Shown piece by piece: positions 13,883-22,605 of a DNA stretch of 64,000 nucleotides. Both the position numbers and the translations under genes were made by a program. Source of the stretch: Collinsella aerofaciens (GTDB lineage Bacteria; Actinomycetota; Coriobacteriia; Coriobacteriales; Coriobacteriaceae); the NCBI RefSeq assembly GCF_028209395.1, contig NZ_JAQLDQ010000008.1, positions 9,315 through 73,314 of the forward strand, in the 5' to 3' direction. Each line of letters begins with the position of its first letter. Positions within the stretch are counted from its first letter, which is position 1. Under the pieces are notes generated by a model. That model searched no databases. It was not told the origin of the DNA and was given only the letters and a program-made list of their open reading frames with translations.

Positions 13883-14834
13883 CGTTGCGCTGGTCGACCA
13901 TCGCGTACCTTAATGTGGTGTCTATTTTTTTATGGCCAAGGAGCACCTGGACTTGTTCGATGGGCATTCCTTTGTCGATTGCCTTTGTAGCAAGCGTTCT
14001 TCTGAACTTATGAGGGTGGACCCTTCCTAAATCAAGCTCGCGCCCCAGTTTTCTAAGCAGCGCCTCGACGCCGCCAATTTGTAGCCTCTCGTGTGGCGCC
14101 TTGCTCGATACGAAGAGTGCTTCCGAGCTGTCCATTCGGGTTGACAGGTAATTCTCAATATGGACTTTAGTCTTTGCGTCAAAATATACGATGCGGTCCT
14201 TATTTCCCTTGCCGTGTACGATGCACTCACGATTGATGGTGTCGATGGAGCTCCTGTCCAACGAGACAAGTTCGCCCACACGCATGCCCGTGGAGCGCAA
14301 CAGGTCGATCAGGGCAAGGTTTCGGGGCGACCCGCAGTTATCGCAAAGAATCTCAACGACTTCATCGCTATACGTTTCCTTTATGGGTTGCGGAGCCTTG
14401 ACTCTTTTAATGCGTCTAACCGGGCTCTTAATGATATGGTCCTCGTCTTCGAGCCATGAGTAGAAGCTTGAGATGATTCTTCGGACATTGTCGACGGTGA
14501 CGCGACTGACGCCGGCTTTTTGCTGATAGTCGGAAAGATAGGACCTAATCTCTTCGGTTCCCAGGTCGCAAGCTGGTGTATCGAATGATTCAAGCATTTT
14601 ATTGATGGTGGTTTCGTAGTAGGAGATGGTCCTATCCGAGCAGCCTTCGAGGCGTTTTGCAGACAGAAAAAGATCCAGGAATGATTCGCTTTCACCGTCG
14701 CCGCAGTCTTCAGCTAATTGGCTTTCATCGAAAAGGCAGTGCGATAAAACCTTTTTGAGCTGGCGGTTCTGCTGCGTGGTCAGGTAGGGGAGCATGAGAC
14801 GGGTAATTTCTCTAGCCGTTTTCGTGAGATCCAT
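13851..14834 (-). CDS. Tyrosine recombinase, probable hsdS invertase
   Basis: The protein is 327 aa with an N-terminal SAM-like DNA-binding domain (about 50-135) and a full catalytic set: Arg185 (STGMRVGEL), Lys209/212 (HGKGNKDR), His275-X-X-Arg278 (HPHKFRR), His301 (LLGHKK) and Tyr310 (LRYAMVD). It is the XerD/phage-integrase type. Its stop codon lies within the right-hand hsdS inverted repeat, and recombinases of this kind commonly sit beside phase-variable type I loci and flip hsdS segments. There is no excisionase gene and no nearby tRNA, so a local invertase role is more likely than element integration. Confidence 0.9.
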   Translation of the reverse strand: MDLTKTAREITRLMLPYLTTQQNRQLKKVLSHCLFDESQLAEDCGDGESESFLDLFLSAKRLEGCSDRTISYYETTINKMLESFDTPACDLGTEEIRSYLSDYQQKAGVSRVTVDNVRRIISSFYSWLEDEDHIIKSPVRRIKRVKAPQPIKETYSDEVVEILCDNCGSPRNLALIDLLRSTGMRVGELVSLDRSSIDTINRECIVHGKGNKDRIVYFDAKTKVHIENYLSTRMDSSEALFVSSKAPHERLQIGGVEALLRKLGRELDLGRVHPHKFRRTLATKAIDKGMPIEQVQVLLGHKKIDTTLRYAMVDQRNVKASHRRYLT

Positions 14835-15143
14835 GGTGGCGTCCTTCCTTGCACGGTGGGTGGCGCTATTTCCCTTTGTTTACCCGTGCGTTATGGAAGG
14901 GATGCCGGGTGGCACTTCCGCTGGGCCGCGTCAAGGGAACCCGTGAAACCCCGCGCAGACCTCCGCATCACTCCGGTGCGGCTTTGCCTGCAGAGCAAGA
15001 TGTTCAAGTGCGTTTTCTTAACGGGGGCATCTAAATGTAAATCGGTATCCAATTCCGCAAGAGACTTTGCTGAAAGCAATGTACCAGCCATCAGAATTCG
15101 CTGACATAATAACGATACGGTGGCTTTTGACGAAAGGCGAACG
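14835..15143. other. Intergenic stretch without a recognised gene
   Basis: The left part (to about 15000) is GC-rich, with short frames lacking ribosome-binding sites. The right part becomes A/T-rich and probably holds the promoter of the gene at 15144. I see no repeat or strong hairpin. Confidence 0.5.
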
Positions 15144-16847
15144 ATGAATGCCGACGCCCAACTAGAAAAGGCAGTTGCGTTGATTGACGAACAGATTGCC
15201 TCTGCATTGCGAACGACTTACATATTTAGGGAGCACTGGAATGGCGAAAAGCTCCGGAGACGAATCGGCGGTTTTGCGACGCTGATTCAGCCATCGCAAG
15301 AGCAGGTTGAATACGATTTCTTTAAGGCATCTCTCGAGTTTTCCGTTAGAAATAACATAGTCAATCCAATACTCGGATCCTTGTTCGCTCTCTATGGTAT
15401 TGACGCTGCCTGGCCGAAGGGCTCGGCTGTTGTTGGGTCGAATAATGAGAGGCACGAAAGTACGAACCCTATTGAGTTTCTAATTTCAACAAATTGCGAA
15501 ACCGTAGGGTATCGATACACCCTTCCGGACTCATTTACCGCTATGAAAGTTGATAAAATCCTAGATGCATGGGGAATCAGCAGGATTGTCGTTATCGACT
15601 GGTCTGCAGCAGAGATTGAGGGGCTAAAACGATGTCCCAACGAGTTGCGTGTCGAAGGATTCGATAGCGTATTCCAAATACCATCGAGCGGCTTTTTCAA
15701 AAAGTTCTTCCCAGAGGATCTCTACGATGAGTTTGTTTATCGCGTTCGAGATGCAGTTGCCAGGGTAGAGGATATCATCGGTCTACAGGCCATTTCTAGC
15801 CTCTCCATGCCTCGTTTGGCGCCATTCAGGGCTTCGTTGGTAGATGAAGTTCGTCGTACTGTTGACGGCTTTTCTGAGTCGAATTACACGGTTCAATCAA
15901 ATCACACCACGTTCAGGCTTGTCGACGAAGATCGAAAAGTGCTCAATACAGCTTTCTTCGATGATGGACTCGGACACTGCCTTGCTGGAACAAAGGGCTT
16001 TGCAAGATGTCTTACTACATCGGAGTACCTGCGCAGGTCTTTTTTGCGGGGCGGAGAGTTCGATTACACTTCAATTGTTTGTGGCTATATAAAGGCGGTT
16101 GAGCAGCTCGCATATGAGCTTATGCTTGCTACGCTAGGCGAGCCGGGATCAGAAAAACTCTTCATTGCCACAGCTAAGAAAGGAAATAGGGCAGTCGTAT
16201 ACAAGAGACCATTCGATTGGTCTCGAGAGGCTAAACACATCCAGTTCGTCGAATCAAATAAGCGGTGGTTTTCGACAACCCTGGTCGCTCTTGCGAATCT
16301 TCTCCATGACAATAAAGAGGCTTGGAGGATTAGCGACGAGGGAAGACATTTCGTGCTTCTCAAGATAAGGGATTTTGCAGGTAAAGATAGGAATGGCTAT
16401 TTCCACAAGGATAACTTTACGGATTTGGATGAAGTTAATAGGATTAGGCAAGATGCAATTGCGCTTCTGTATTACCTATTGGGCGGTTATGTTATCCCAG
16501 GAAGCAAGGAAAAGGCGCTTGAAACGCTTGGATTGAAGCACGTTTCCTATAGCGAAATGTATATGAAGCTAGCCGAGATACCTTTGACTGACTTTGTTTT
16601 GGAGTTTGAGGGGCGAAATCCTGTGAAAGCAGTTAGGCCCTTCGAGCAACCTGCCATAGAGTATGACGGTTACGGCCTAGTCTCTTCGAAGGTGCTATTT
16701 GTTAGAGTTGACAGCTATCGTGGCGCCCGTGAACGGGAATTGACTGAGGCTGCCAGCAAGGATGACCTCATCGTAGTTGGTCGCGATAATATGCCGTCTA
16801 AGCTGTTCTTTGTAAAACGTAACGGCGAACGGGTGCGGTTTTGGTAA
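15144..16847 (+). CDS. Unrecognised 567-aa protein with a HEPN RNase motif (RNGYFH), candidate defence effector
   Basis: The ATG at 15144 follows GAAAGG; a GTG at 15120 has no ribosome-binding site. I do not recognise the full-length family. The N-terminal third is mixed alpha/beta. The C-terminal half is helical, with CGYIKAVEQLAYELM and later KDRNGYFHKDN. RNGYFH (residues 416-421) is exactly the R-N-X3-H catalytic signature of HEPN ribonucleases, which cut RNA in many toxin, abortive-infection and CRISPR-associated proteins. The gene is A/T-richer than its neighbours and lies between a phase-variable type I restriction locus and a GmrSD-type nuclease, so a phage-defence role is the best guess. 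The HEPN call rests on one motif in a helical context. Confidence 0.6.
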   Translation: MNADAQLEKAVALIDEQIASALRTTYIFREHWNGEKLRRRIGGFATLIQPSQEQVEYDFFKASLEFSVRNNIVNPILGSLFALYGIDAAWPKGSAVVGSNNERHESTNPIEFLISTNCETVGYRYTLPDSFTAMKVDKILDAWGISRIVVIDWSAAEIEGLKRCPNELRVEGFDSVFQIPSSGFFKKFFPEDLYDEFVYRVRDAVARVEDIIGLQAISSLSMPRLAPFRASLVDEVRRTVDGFSESNYTVQSNHTTFRLVDEDRKVLNTAFFDDGLGHCLAGTKGFARCLTTSEYLRRSFLRGGEFDYTSIVCGYIKAVEQLAYELMLATLGEPGSEKLFIATAKKGNRAVVYKRPFDWSREAKHIQFVESNKRWFSTTLVALANLLHDNKEAWRISDEGRHFVLLKIRDFAGKDRNGYFHKDNFTDLDEVNRIRQDAIALLYYLLGGYVIPGSKEKALETLGLKHVSYSEMYMKLAEIPLTDFVLEFEGRNPVKAVRPFEQPAIEYDGYGLVSSKVLFVRVDSYRGARERELTEAASKDDLIVVGRDNMPSKLFFVKRNGERVRFW

Positions 16848-16852
16848 GAAAA

Positions 16853-16880
16853 CGGCACGCGAACGAGAGTCCGCGTGCCG
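16853..16880. terminator. Hairpin terminator between the HEPN gene and the 35-aa peptide gene
   Basis: CGGCACGCG (16853-16861) pairs with CGCGTGCCG (16872-16880). On the minus strand it is followed by GTTTTCTT, so it best serves as terminator of the minus-strand peptide gene. Confidence 0.65.
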
Positions 16881-16895
16881 ACGCGCTTCCGTCGT

Positions 16896-17003
16896 TTAGC
16901 TGCTGGGCGTCTCGTTGCCGCGATACTTAAAGTATGCGGTTGCGATAGCCACAATAGCATCTATAACGGCGAGAACGACCTCATCGTTAGGCGTGTACTT
17001 CAT
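16896..17003 (-). CDS. 35-aa single-span membrane peptide
   Basis: The peptide starts MKYTPNDEVV, has a hydrophobic helix at about residues 9-26 (VVLAVIDAIVAIATAYF), and ends KYRGNETPSS. AAGGAGG, 6 nt before ATG, is an excellent ribosome-binding site, and a terminator hairpin follows, so this is a compact complete gene. It resembles small membrane toxins or accessory peptides. I see no clear overlapping antisense promoter, unlike the 41-aa peptide at 4286. Function unknown. Confidence 0.6.
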   Translation of the reverse strand: MKYTPNDEVVLAVIDAIVAIATAYFKYRGNETPSS

Positions 17004-17276
17004 CTTTTCCTCCTTTGTCGGGATTCTAAGCTGACGTATGCCAGCAAAAAGGAGGTCGTAAGCGCTAACGCTATGATAACCGATACTCATTTAGCTATTG
17101 TCTAATACCGCCAAATAGTGAAGGTGCACGTATTATTTGTGATAAGGACGCTAAAAGACTATTTGCCTTTTAGCTCTTTGCGGATACTGACCACGCGGCT
17201 TGCCCACAATCTCATCTCCAGTGTTTTGATTGACGGGGCAATTGCAGGCGATGTAAATAAGAGGGGACAACCGTAA

Positions 17277-19400
17277 ATGAAAGCAACCGAGGCAAATCTA
17301 CTCGACCTTATGGGTGTGGCGAAGATGCAGTTTGTCATTCCCGTGTACCAGCGAGTTTACTCGTGGAGCGTAAAAGAGTGTGAGGTGCTTTGGGATGACG
17401 TTATGCGAGCGGGTCGTGATGACGTATCGCACTTCGTGGGGTCGATGCTCTATATCCCCGAGTCCGAGAGCTCTGCCACGAGTATTTCGCGCGTGCTTCT
17501 GATTGACGGGCAGCAGCGCATGACGACGTTTTCGTTGATGATTGCAGCTTTGGCTGACTATTTGGAGAGCAACCCCGACAAGGCCGGCTTCCTTGGCGAT
17601 CTCAAGATTTCAGCACTGCGGAAGAACTACCTCTTTAACGATGATGACTACAACGGTCTGGCGCGCTACAAGCTGGTGCTCTCGCAGGACGATAAAGAGA
17701 CGCTGTTCTCCATCGTGTCTGGGTCTCCCGTGCCAGATGAAAAATCGGATCGGATTGTCGAGAACCATGCGTTCTTCCGCGAGAAGATGCACGGGAAATC
17801 ATTCGACCCTGCAAGGCTTTGGGCGGGGCTAAACCGCGTGCAGGTCATCGACACTAAGCTCACCGCTGGCGTTGATAATGCCCAGCTCATATTTGAGTCC
17901 ATGAACTCCAAGGGTAAGCCGCTCACGCCTATTGACCTCATTCGTAACTACGTTCTTATGTCGCTTCCCAACGACGAGCAGACCAAGCTCTACGAGGGTT
18001 ACTGGCATCCGCTCGAGCGCTTGTTCGGAAAAGGCGGCGAGGAAGAGTTCAATGCATTTATCTGGTACTGGCTGTGGCTCAAGGTTCCCAATAGGATGCC
18101 GAAGGAAAACGAGGCCTACCACGAGTTCAAACGCTATTTCGCTGATGACTACGATGGAGATACCGAGGGCCTGCTGAAGGAGCTCCGCGAATATGCGCAG
18201 AGATATGCCAGGCTGTTCCTTGGCGAGGAAAAAGACGAGGGGCTGCGCCGAGTGTTCGGCAGGATTACTTGTCTTTATGTGAAACCGGTCAGACCTTTGC
18301 TGATGCTGCTTTACTCGGTTTATGAAGGAGGCAGGATTGACCGCAATGCGTTTCTTCGTATCTGCGAGACTATCGAGTCGTTTCTGTTCAGGCGGGCGGT
18401 TTGCGGCAGGCTTACCACGGGCCTAAATAATTTCTTTGCCGGCATGTATCGCAATCTCGAGCAGCAGGACGATATAGAGGAGTACGTTACGGCGATGCTC
18501 CTTATCCATAGCGGTGGTATGACCGCGTACTTCCCGACGGACGAACATTTTGTCGAGGAGTTTAAGACGCGTGACTGCTACAACCGCTTCTCTAAAAAGC
18601 GCTATTACCTGGAACGCATGGAGAACTGGCACCATCCGAAGGAGTCCATCTCGGCTGACGATTACCAGATCGAGCACGTCATGCCCCAGACGATTGATGA
18701 TGAGCACGGTTGGAAGGAATCGCTTGGCGAGAACTGGGAAGACATCCACGACAGGCTGTGCAACAACTTGGGAAATCTAACGCTGACGGGCTACAACCAG
18801 GAGTACTCAAACCGGTCGTTCTCGGACAAGCTCAATCTTCCGAACGTGGGACTTATGTGCAGCCCACTCTACCTAAACAAGTCGATCGCCTCGCATGATA
18901 AATGGGGCGAGGAGGAGATTAGGCAGCGTGCGGACGAGCTGGCGAAAGAGGCGTGCGAGATATGGAAGTACCCCGATCTTCCGGCAGATGTCGTCGACAA
19001 GTATCGCCCCTCTCGCGGGGAGTCTGACGAGGCTCCTGTCTGGACTCTGCAGGAGAATCACCCCACTTTTGCTGAAGGCGGACTCAACCAGAAGCTTTTC
19101 GATGAGGTGCGCGAGTCTGTTCTGAGTGGTGACCCTTCGTGGGAGTCCTATATAGCCAAGTACTATGTAGGCTTCAGGTCGGGCAAGCGAAAACTGCATG
19201 CCGTTCTAGATGGCAGGACCAGCAACGGTGGTTGGATTGCCGTCGGCCTGGCAAAGAGTGTGGACGAGCTGATTGACCCGGAGGCCATGTGCCAGGACAA
19301 GCGCACACAGGGCGGATTTGGGCCGGGTATGCCGACCTATGTTGCACTCCGTAGCGCTGACGATATCCCCGCGGTGCTCGATCTCATAAAGCAGTGCTAG
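17277..19400 (+). CDS. GmrSD-type nuclease (DUF262 + DUF1524, HNH)
   Basis: The protein is 707 aa. The N-terminal DUF262 (GmrS-like) carries IPVYQRVYSW (about 21-30) and LIDGQQRMTTF (about 75-85), the ParB-like nucleotide-binding signature. A helical middle follows, then DUF1524 (GmrD-like) with the His-Me/HNH core QIEHVMPQ ... NNLGNLTLTGYNQEYSN (about 462-510). A C-terminal domain of about 120 residues resembles DUF5655. GmrSD enzymes are type IV restriction systems that cleave modified phage DNA using NTP; related fused proteins occur widely in defence islands. The gene is monocistronic, with GAGGGG before its ATG and a strong hairpin after it. Confidence 0.88.
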   Translation: MKATEANLLDLMGVAKMQFVIPVYQRVYSWSVKECEVLWDDVMRAGRDDVSHFVGSMLYIPESESSATSISRVLLIDGQQRMTTFSLMIAALADYLESNPDKAGFLGDLKISALRKNYLFNDDDYNGLARYKLVLSQDDKETLFSIVSGSPVPDEKSDRIVENHAFFREKMHGKSFDPARLWAGLNRVQVIDTKLTAGVDNAQLIFESMNSKGKPLTPIDLIRNYVLMSLPNDEQTKLYEGYWHPLERLFGKGGEEEFNAFIWYWLWLKVPNRMPKENEAYHEFKRYFADDYDGDTEGLLKELREYAQRYARLFLGEEKDEGLRRVFGRITCLYVKPVRPLLMLLYSVYEGGRIDRNAFLRICETIESFLFRRAVCGRLTTGLNNFFAGMYRNLEQQDDIEEYVTAMLLIHSGGMTAYFPTDEHFVEEFKTRDCYNRFSKKRYYLERMENWHHPKESISADDYQIEHVMPQTIDDEHGWKESLGENWEDIHDRLCNNLGNLTLTGYNQEYSNRSFSDKLNLPNVGLMCSPLYLNKSIASHDKWGEEEIRQRADELAKEACEIWKYPDLPADVVDKYRPSRGESDEAPVWTLQENHPTFAEGGLNQKLFDEVRESVLSGDPSWESYIAKYYVGFRSGKRKLHAVLDGRTSNGGWIAVGLAKSVDELIDPEAMCQDKRTQGGFGPGMPTYVALRSADDIPAVLDLIKQC

Positions 19401-19403
19401 GTT

Positions 19404-19432
19404 AAGGGCCGGGAATCTAATTCCCGGCCCTT
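19404..19432 (+). terminator. Perfect 13-bp hairpin after the GmrSD gene
   Basis: AAGGGCCGGGAAT (19404-19416) and ATTCCCGGCCCTT (19420-19432) surround a 3-nt loop. It has no U-run, but the position directly after the stop suggests termination, possibly for both converging genes. Confidence 0.6.
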
Positions 19433-19467
19433 GCCAGCTCGGAATTGCCGATGGCTCATCCGCTCGC

Positions 19468-19890
19468 CTACACCTCCACGATCCCGCGCGCGGCACTCAA
19501 CAGCTCGTACTCCCTCTGGCTCCATTGGCGCAGCTCGGCAGTCTCGACGGCATCTCGGCACAAGTCCAGGAACACCTCGGCGCCCTCGCAGAAGCACTCG
19601 CGTGCAAAGGCGCCAGATCCGTCCGCAACGCACTTGCCGTCGGCAAACAGCTTCCAGCTGGACGGCTCGCGCGAGTCGTCTCCAAGCAGCTTGGTCTGCA
19701 GTACGTGCGGGTCACCGGCGACGCAGGGCTCTTTCTCAAGCACCTGCACGGTAAAGCGCATCTGATAGGAGAGACTGCTCTTGACCATGGCCGAGGCGTA
19801 GCCATTTGGCTTCTCCAGAAGATGCATGTGATTCGGTTTGACGACCAGGTTGTGGAAGTTGCGCTCGCTGCGCACGGAGAAATTGTCCAT
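19468..19890 (-). CDS. Hypothetical protein, 140 aa
   Basis: The start is the ATG at 19890 (MDNFSVRSERNF), supported by AAAGGAG 7 nt upstream; the frame is open to 20163 but the extra part crosses a hairpin and the repeats before the ATPase gene. The protein is soluble with no membrane segment or recognised motif and has several Cys (KEPCVAGD, GKCVADG, ECFCEG, DLCRD) that may be chance or metal ligands. It ends convergent with the GmrSD gene. I do not recognise the family. Confidence 0.6.
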   Translation of the reverse strand: MDNFSVRSERNFHNLVVKPNHMHLLEKPNGYASAMVKSSLSYQMRFTVQVLEKEPCVAGDPHVLQTKLLGDDSREPSSWKLFADGKCVADGSGAFARECFCEGAEVFLDLCRDAVETAELRQWSQREYELLSAARGIVEV

Positions 19891-20037
19891 ACGGACTCCT
19901 TTCATCGATGTTGGCAGGGCCACCGTGCCTCTTGGCCGGTTGGCGTCGGGATCGTGGAGCCAACTCTCTACCCCGACTCTGGATAAAACGTGCCCGCTCC
20001 TTGCAGACACGATGGAGTCTATCAACGTGTACGGACA

Positions 20038-20085
20038 GAAATCAAGCGCCATCCGCGAAATGACGCGCGGATGGCGCTTGATTTC
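20038..20085. repeat. 20-bp perfect inverted repeat (hairpin)
   Basis: Arms at 20038-20057 (GAAATCAAGCGCCATCCGCG) and 20066-20085 are perfect reverse complements around an 8-nt loop. It lies between the divergent genes at 19890 and 20259, just left of the 33-bp iterons. It may be a terminator left from a lost gene or a small palindromic element. The rest of 19891-20109 shows nothing else. Confidence 0.75.
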
Positions 20086-20109
20086 CCAAGTGATTATTCG
20101 GCTTTCATC

Positions 20110-20225
20110 CGGAAAAGTGTCGAAATCAGCCGTGTAAAAGTACGGAAAAGTGTCGTAATACACACTTCAAAAACTCGAAAAAGTGTCGAAATGAGCATCT
20201 AGCAACCACGGAAAAGTGTATCATA
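20110..20225 (+). repeat. 33-bp iterons in the promoter region of the DUF4143 ATPase gene
   Basis: CGGAAAAGTGTCG (or close variants) starts at 20110, 20143, 20176 and 20209, an exact 33-bp period, with the intervening 20 bp poorly conserved. The last copy runs into TATCAT (20218 on), a possible -10. Three helical turns between identical cores suggests cooperative binding of one protein, most simply the ATPase or its partner acting on its own promoter. The truncated DUF4143 gene at 3519 has an analogous 23-bp array. Confidence 0.88.
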
Positions 20226-20258
20226 GTGCTAAAACAGCACGTAATAAGGGGTACGCTT

Positions 20259-21581
20259 ATGCTACAGAGAAAAGCGAAAGCACAGTTTGAATCTTGGCTT
20301 GCCTCGTCGCCTAACAAGGCTCTTTTGGTCAAGGGCGCCCGACAGGTAGGAAAGTCATATTTGGTCAACGTCTTTGCAAGCGAGTCGTTCGAAAATGTCG
20401 TGACGTTCGACCTTATCGCCGACGCGTCCGTGCGCGATTCGTTTTTGGCGGCAAAAAGCGCGGATGACCTGCTTATGCGCATGTCTATTGCTGCAACGCA
20501 GCCGATGGTTGCGAACAAGACCGTTGTGGTTATCGACGAGGTGCAGCGATGCCCCAACGTAGTGACGTTTATCAAATACCTGGTCCAGCGCGGCGACTTT
20601 CGATACATCCTTACCGGATCGCTCCTTGGCGTTGAGCTCGAGGGCATCGATTCCCTGCCGGTGGGGTATGTCGAGCAGGTCCAGATGTACCCGCTCGACT
20701 TTGAGGAGTTCTGCTGGGCAAGCGGCGTTGCTGCCGGAGCGTTTGACATGCTCAGGGGTTGTCTAAAGGACGAAAAGGAGCTCCCCGGCTATCTGTATGA
20801 CCGCTTGCTCAATCTGTTCCATCAGTATGTGGTGGTGGGGGGCATGCCCGACGCGGTCAATTCCTTCTTGGCGACGCGCAATGTCGACGAGGTTCGAAAC
20901 ATCCATCGCGATCTTCACGCCCTGTATCGCGATGACATCGCAAAGTACGCTCCGCCTGAGCTACGCTTGGTTATTCGCGATATCTATGATCTGATTCCCA
21001 GCGAGGCCGGCTCCAAAAACAAGCGATTCAAACTGTCATCGATTAACGGTGTCAAACGTTTTTCGCAGGTGACAGATCATTTTCTCTGGCTATCGGAGGC
21101 GGGTGTCGCGCTTCCCGTGTATAACGTAACGGCGCCCGTGGCACCCCTTTTATTGGGGGAGCAACGAAATCTGTTCAAGCTGTTTTACTTGGACACCGGA
21201 ATGCTCATGTCGTCGTATTCCAAAAGGGTCGCCCAAGGCGTTTTTGATGGGGAGGCGGAAGACGCCTTTGGCATGAACATGGGGGCGGCGTTTGAGGGCT
21301 TCGTTGCCCAAGAGCTCAAAGCCCACGGATTCAGATTGCGCTACTTTACGTCTAAAAAAGTCGGCGAGCTCGATTTTGTGGAGGAGACGCTCGATGGGGA
21401 GGTCCTTGCCATCGAGGTCAAGTCGGGCAAGAGCTTTAAGTCCCATGCGGCGCTCGACAACGCGCTCGCGACGAAGGGCTACGGAATCGATCGCGCCCTG
21501 GTACTTGCGGAATGTAATCTTCACCGCGATGGTGACGTGCTGTATCTGCCCATCTTTATGGCAGGGCTTTTGGAGCCATAA
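20259..21581 (+). CDS. AAA ATPase with C-terminal DUF4143 nuclease-like domain
   Basis: The protein is 440 aa from the ATG at 20259 (AAGGGG upstream); an in-frame start at 20226 lies within the repeat region. Walker A is GARQVGKS (26-33), Walker B VVVIDEVQRCP (about 90-100), and a sensor-like YILTGS follows. The C-terminal DUF4143 region has GELDFVEE...VLAIEVKSGKSF, the Asp...Glu-X-Lys pattern of PD-(D/E)XK folds. These ATPases are common in gut anaerobes, often in several copies; their role is not settled (genome-defence or mobile-element links are suspected). Its promoter carries 33-bp iterons. An intact relative of the remnant at 3519-4146. Confidence 0.88.
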   Translation: MLQRKAKAQFESWLASSPNKALLVKGARQVGKSYLVNVFASESFENVVTFDLIADASVRDSFLAAKSADDLLMRMSIAATQPMVANKTVVVIDEVQRCPNVVTFIKYLVQRGDFRYILTGSLLGVELEGIDSLPVGYVEQVQMYPLDFEEFCWASGVAAGAFDMLRGCLKDEKELPGYLYDRLLNLFHQYVVVGGMPDAVNSFLATRNVDEVRNIHRDLHALYRDDIAKYAPPELRLVIRDIYDLIPSEAGSKNKRFKLSSINGVKRFSQVTDHFLWLSEAGVALPVYNVTAPVAPLLLGEQRNLFKLFYLDTGMLMSSYSKRVAQGVFDGEAEDAFGMNMGAAFEGFVAQELKAHGFRLRYFTSKKVGELDFVEETLDGEVLAIEVKSGKSFKSHAALDNALATKGYGIDRALVLAECNLHRDGDVLYLPIFMAGLLEP

Positions 21582-21618
21582 CATGCCGCCGGCTCTTCCG
21601 GCCCTCCCTTAACCCTCG

Positions 21619-22605
21619 CTACTCGTCGTCCCCGTCGTTGGGGTCGCCCTTGAGGGTGTTGATGTCCAGGTACTGGTTGTCGTCCTCTTTTTGCTGGGTC
21701 TCCGACTCCGCTTGGGTGGGGCCGGAGAACAGCTGGAATCCCTCAAACGCAATGACGCCGAGCAGGGCAATGACAATGGCGATAAAGGCAACCTTGACTG
21801 CCTGCGGAAATTCCGAGAAACGCAGCGCCTTTTCCTTGGCGTAATAATCGGCGAAGCGCTCTTCGCCCGTGCTTTTGGTATACGCCGGTGCGGACGCGGC
21901 CTCCGGGTCATATTCCGGTGCAGGCGTGGCAGCGTACGGATCGTTGAGATAATCGCTCGATGCGGTGCCATAATCCTCGGTCTCGATGCGACCGGCGTCA
22001 GCATAGCCATCGGAATAATCGGAATATGCCGCACCGCCCTCATAGTCCGCGGCGCTCGTGTTGGCGGCAAAAAGCGGGTTAACTGGAACGTCGAGCGCCG
22101 GCATGCCGGTAGAGGTCTCATCCAGATCGGCTGCAGCCCAGAAATCGTAGGCAACCTGATGGGCAACGGGCTCATCGAGCCTTGTGACCGGAGGCTTGCG
22201 TGCCGCAGGAACAGGCAACTGCTGGGCGCTGTACATAACGGTGCTGTCGGCCGATTTGCCCTGCGTCGCCGCAGCGAGAAATGCCGCCGTCTCGGACGGG
22301 TCGCTTGCGGGGCGGGGAGTGGGCGTGGGCGCCGAAATGGGTGCGGGCGCAGACGCGGGCGTCGAAACAGGCGGCTGCGCAGGAGTCGGCGCAGATGCGG
22401 ACTTAGGCGCAAGTGCGGGATTGGGGCTTGACGGGCGAGCCCCACCGCCCATGAGTTCGTCGGCGGTCCACGGGCGATCATCCATCACGTCGTCAAGGCT
22501 CAGCGAAAACAGGTCGTCTTCACCCTCATCGAACATGCGGTGCACATGTCCACCAATTGCCGGAATCAATCCGCGACCGGTGCATGATGCCTTGCTCAGC
22601 GCCAT
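21619..22605 (-). CDS. Single-pass membrane protein with long Pro/Ala-rich cytoplasmic region
   Basis: The protein is 328 aa; the ATG at 22605 is preceded by AAAGGGTGG, and longer in-frame starts lack one. There is a short N-terminal segment with an acidic patch (MFDEGEDDLFSLSLDDVMDD), then about 200 residues of low-complexity Pro/Ala/Ser/Tyr sequence, a transmembrane helix near residues 275-298 (VKVAFIAIVIALLGVIAFEGF), and an acidic C-terminal tail of about 30 residues. It has no catalytic motif and no recognised family; the shape suggests a cell-envelope or scaffold protein. Convergent with the ATPase gene. Confidence 0.7.
   Translation of the reverse strand: MALSKASCTGRGLIPAIGGHVHRMFDEGEDDLFSLSLDDVMDDRPWTADELMGGGARPSSPNPALAPKSASAPTPAQPPVSTPASAPAPISAPTPTPRPASDPSETAAFLAAATQGKSADSTVMYSAQQLPVPAARKPPVTRLDEPVAHQVAYDFWAAADLDETSTGMPALDVPVNPLFAANTSAADYEGGAAYSDYSDGYADAGRIETEDYGTASSDYLNDPYAATPAPEYDPEAASAPAYTKSTGEERFADYYAKEKALRFSEFPQAVKVAFIAIVIALLGVIAFEGFQLFSGPTQAESETQQKEDDNQYLDINTLKGDPNDGDDE

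Noticed and set aside
13851..14834. Phage or element integrase for the defence island
   Set aside because: No excisionase, attachment repeat or tRNA is visible, while its end lies in an hsdS inverted repeat, so a local invertase is the better reading.
14849..15034. 61-aa frame upstream of the HEPN gene
   Set aside because: No ribosome-binding site, composition like GC-rich non-coding sequence, and no recognisable protein features.
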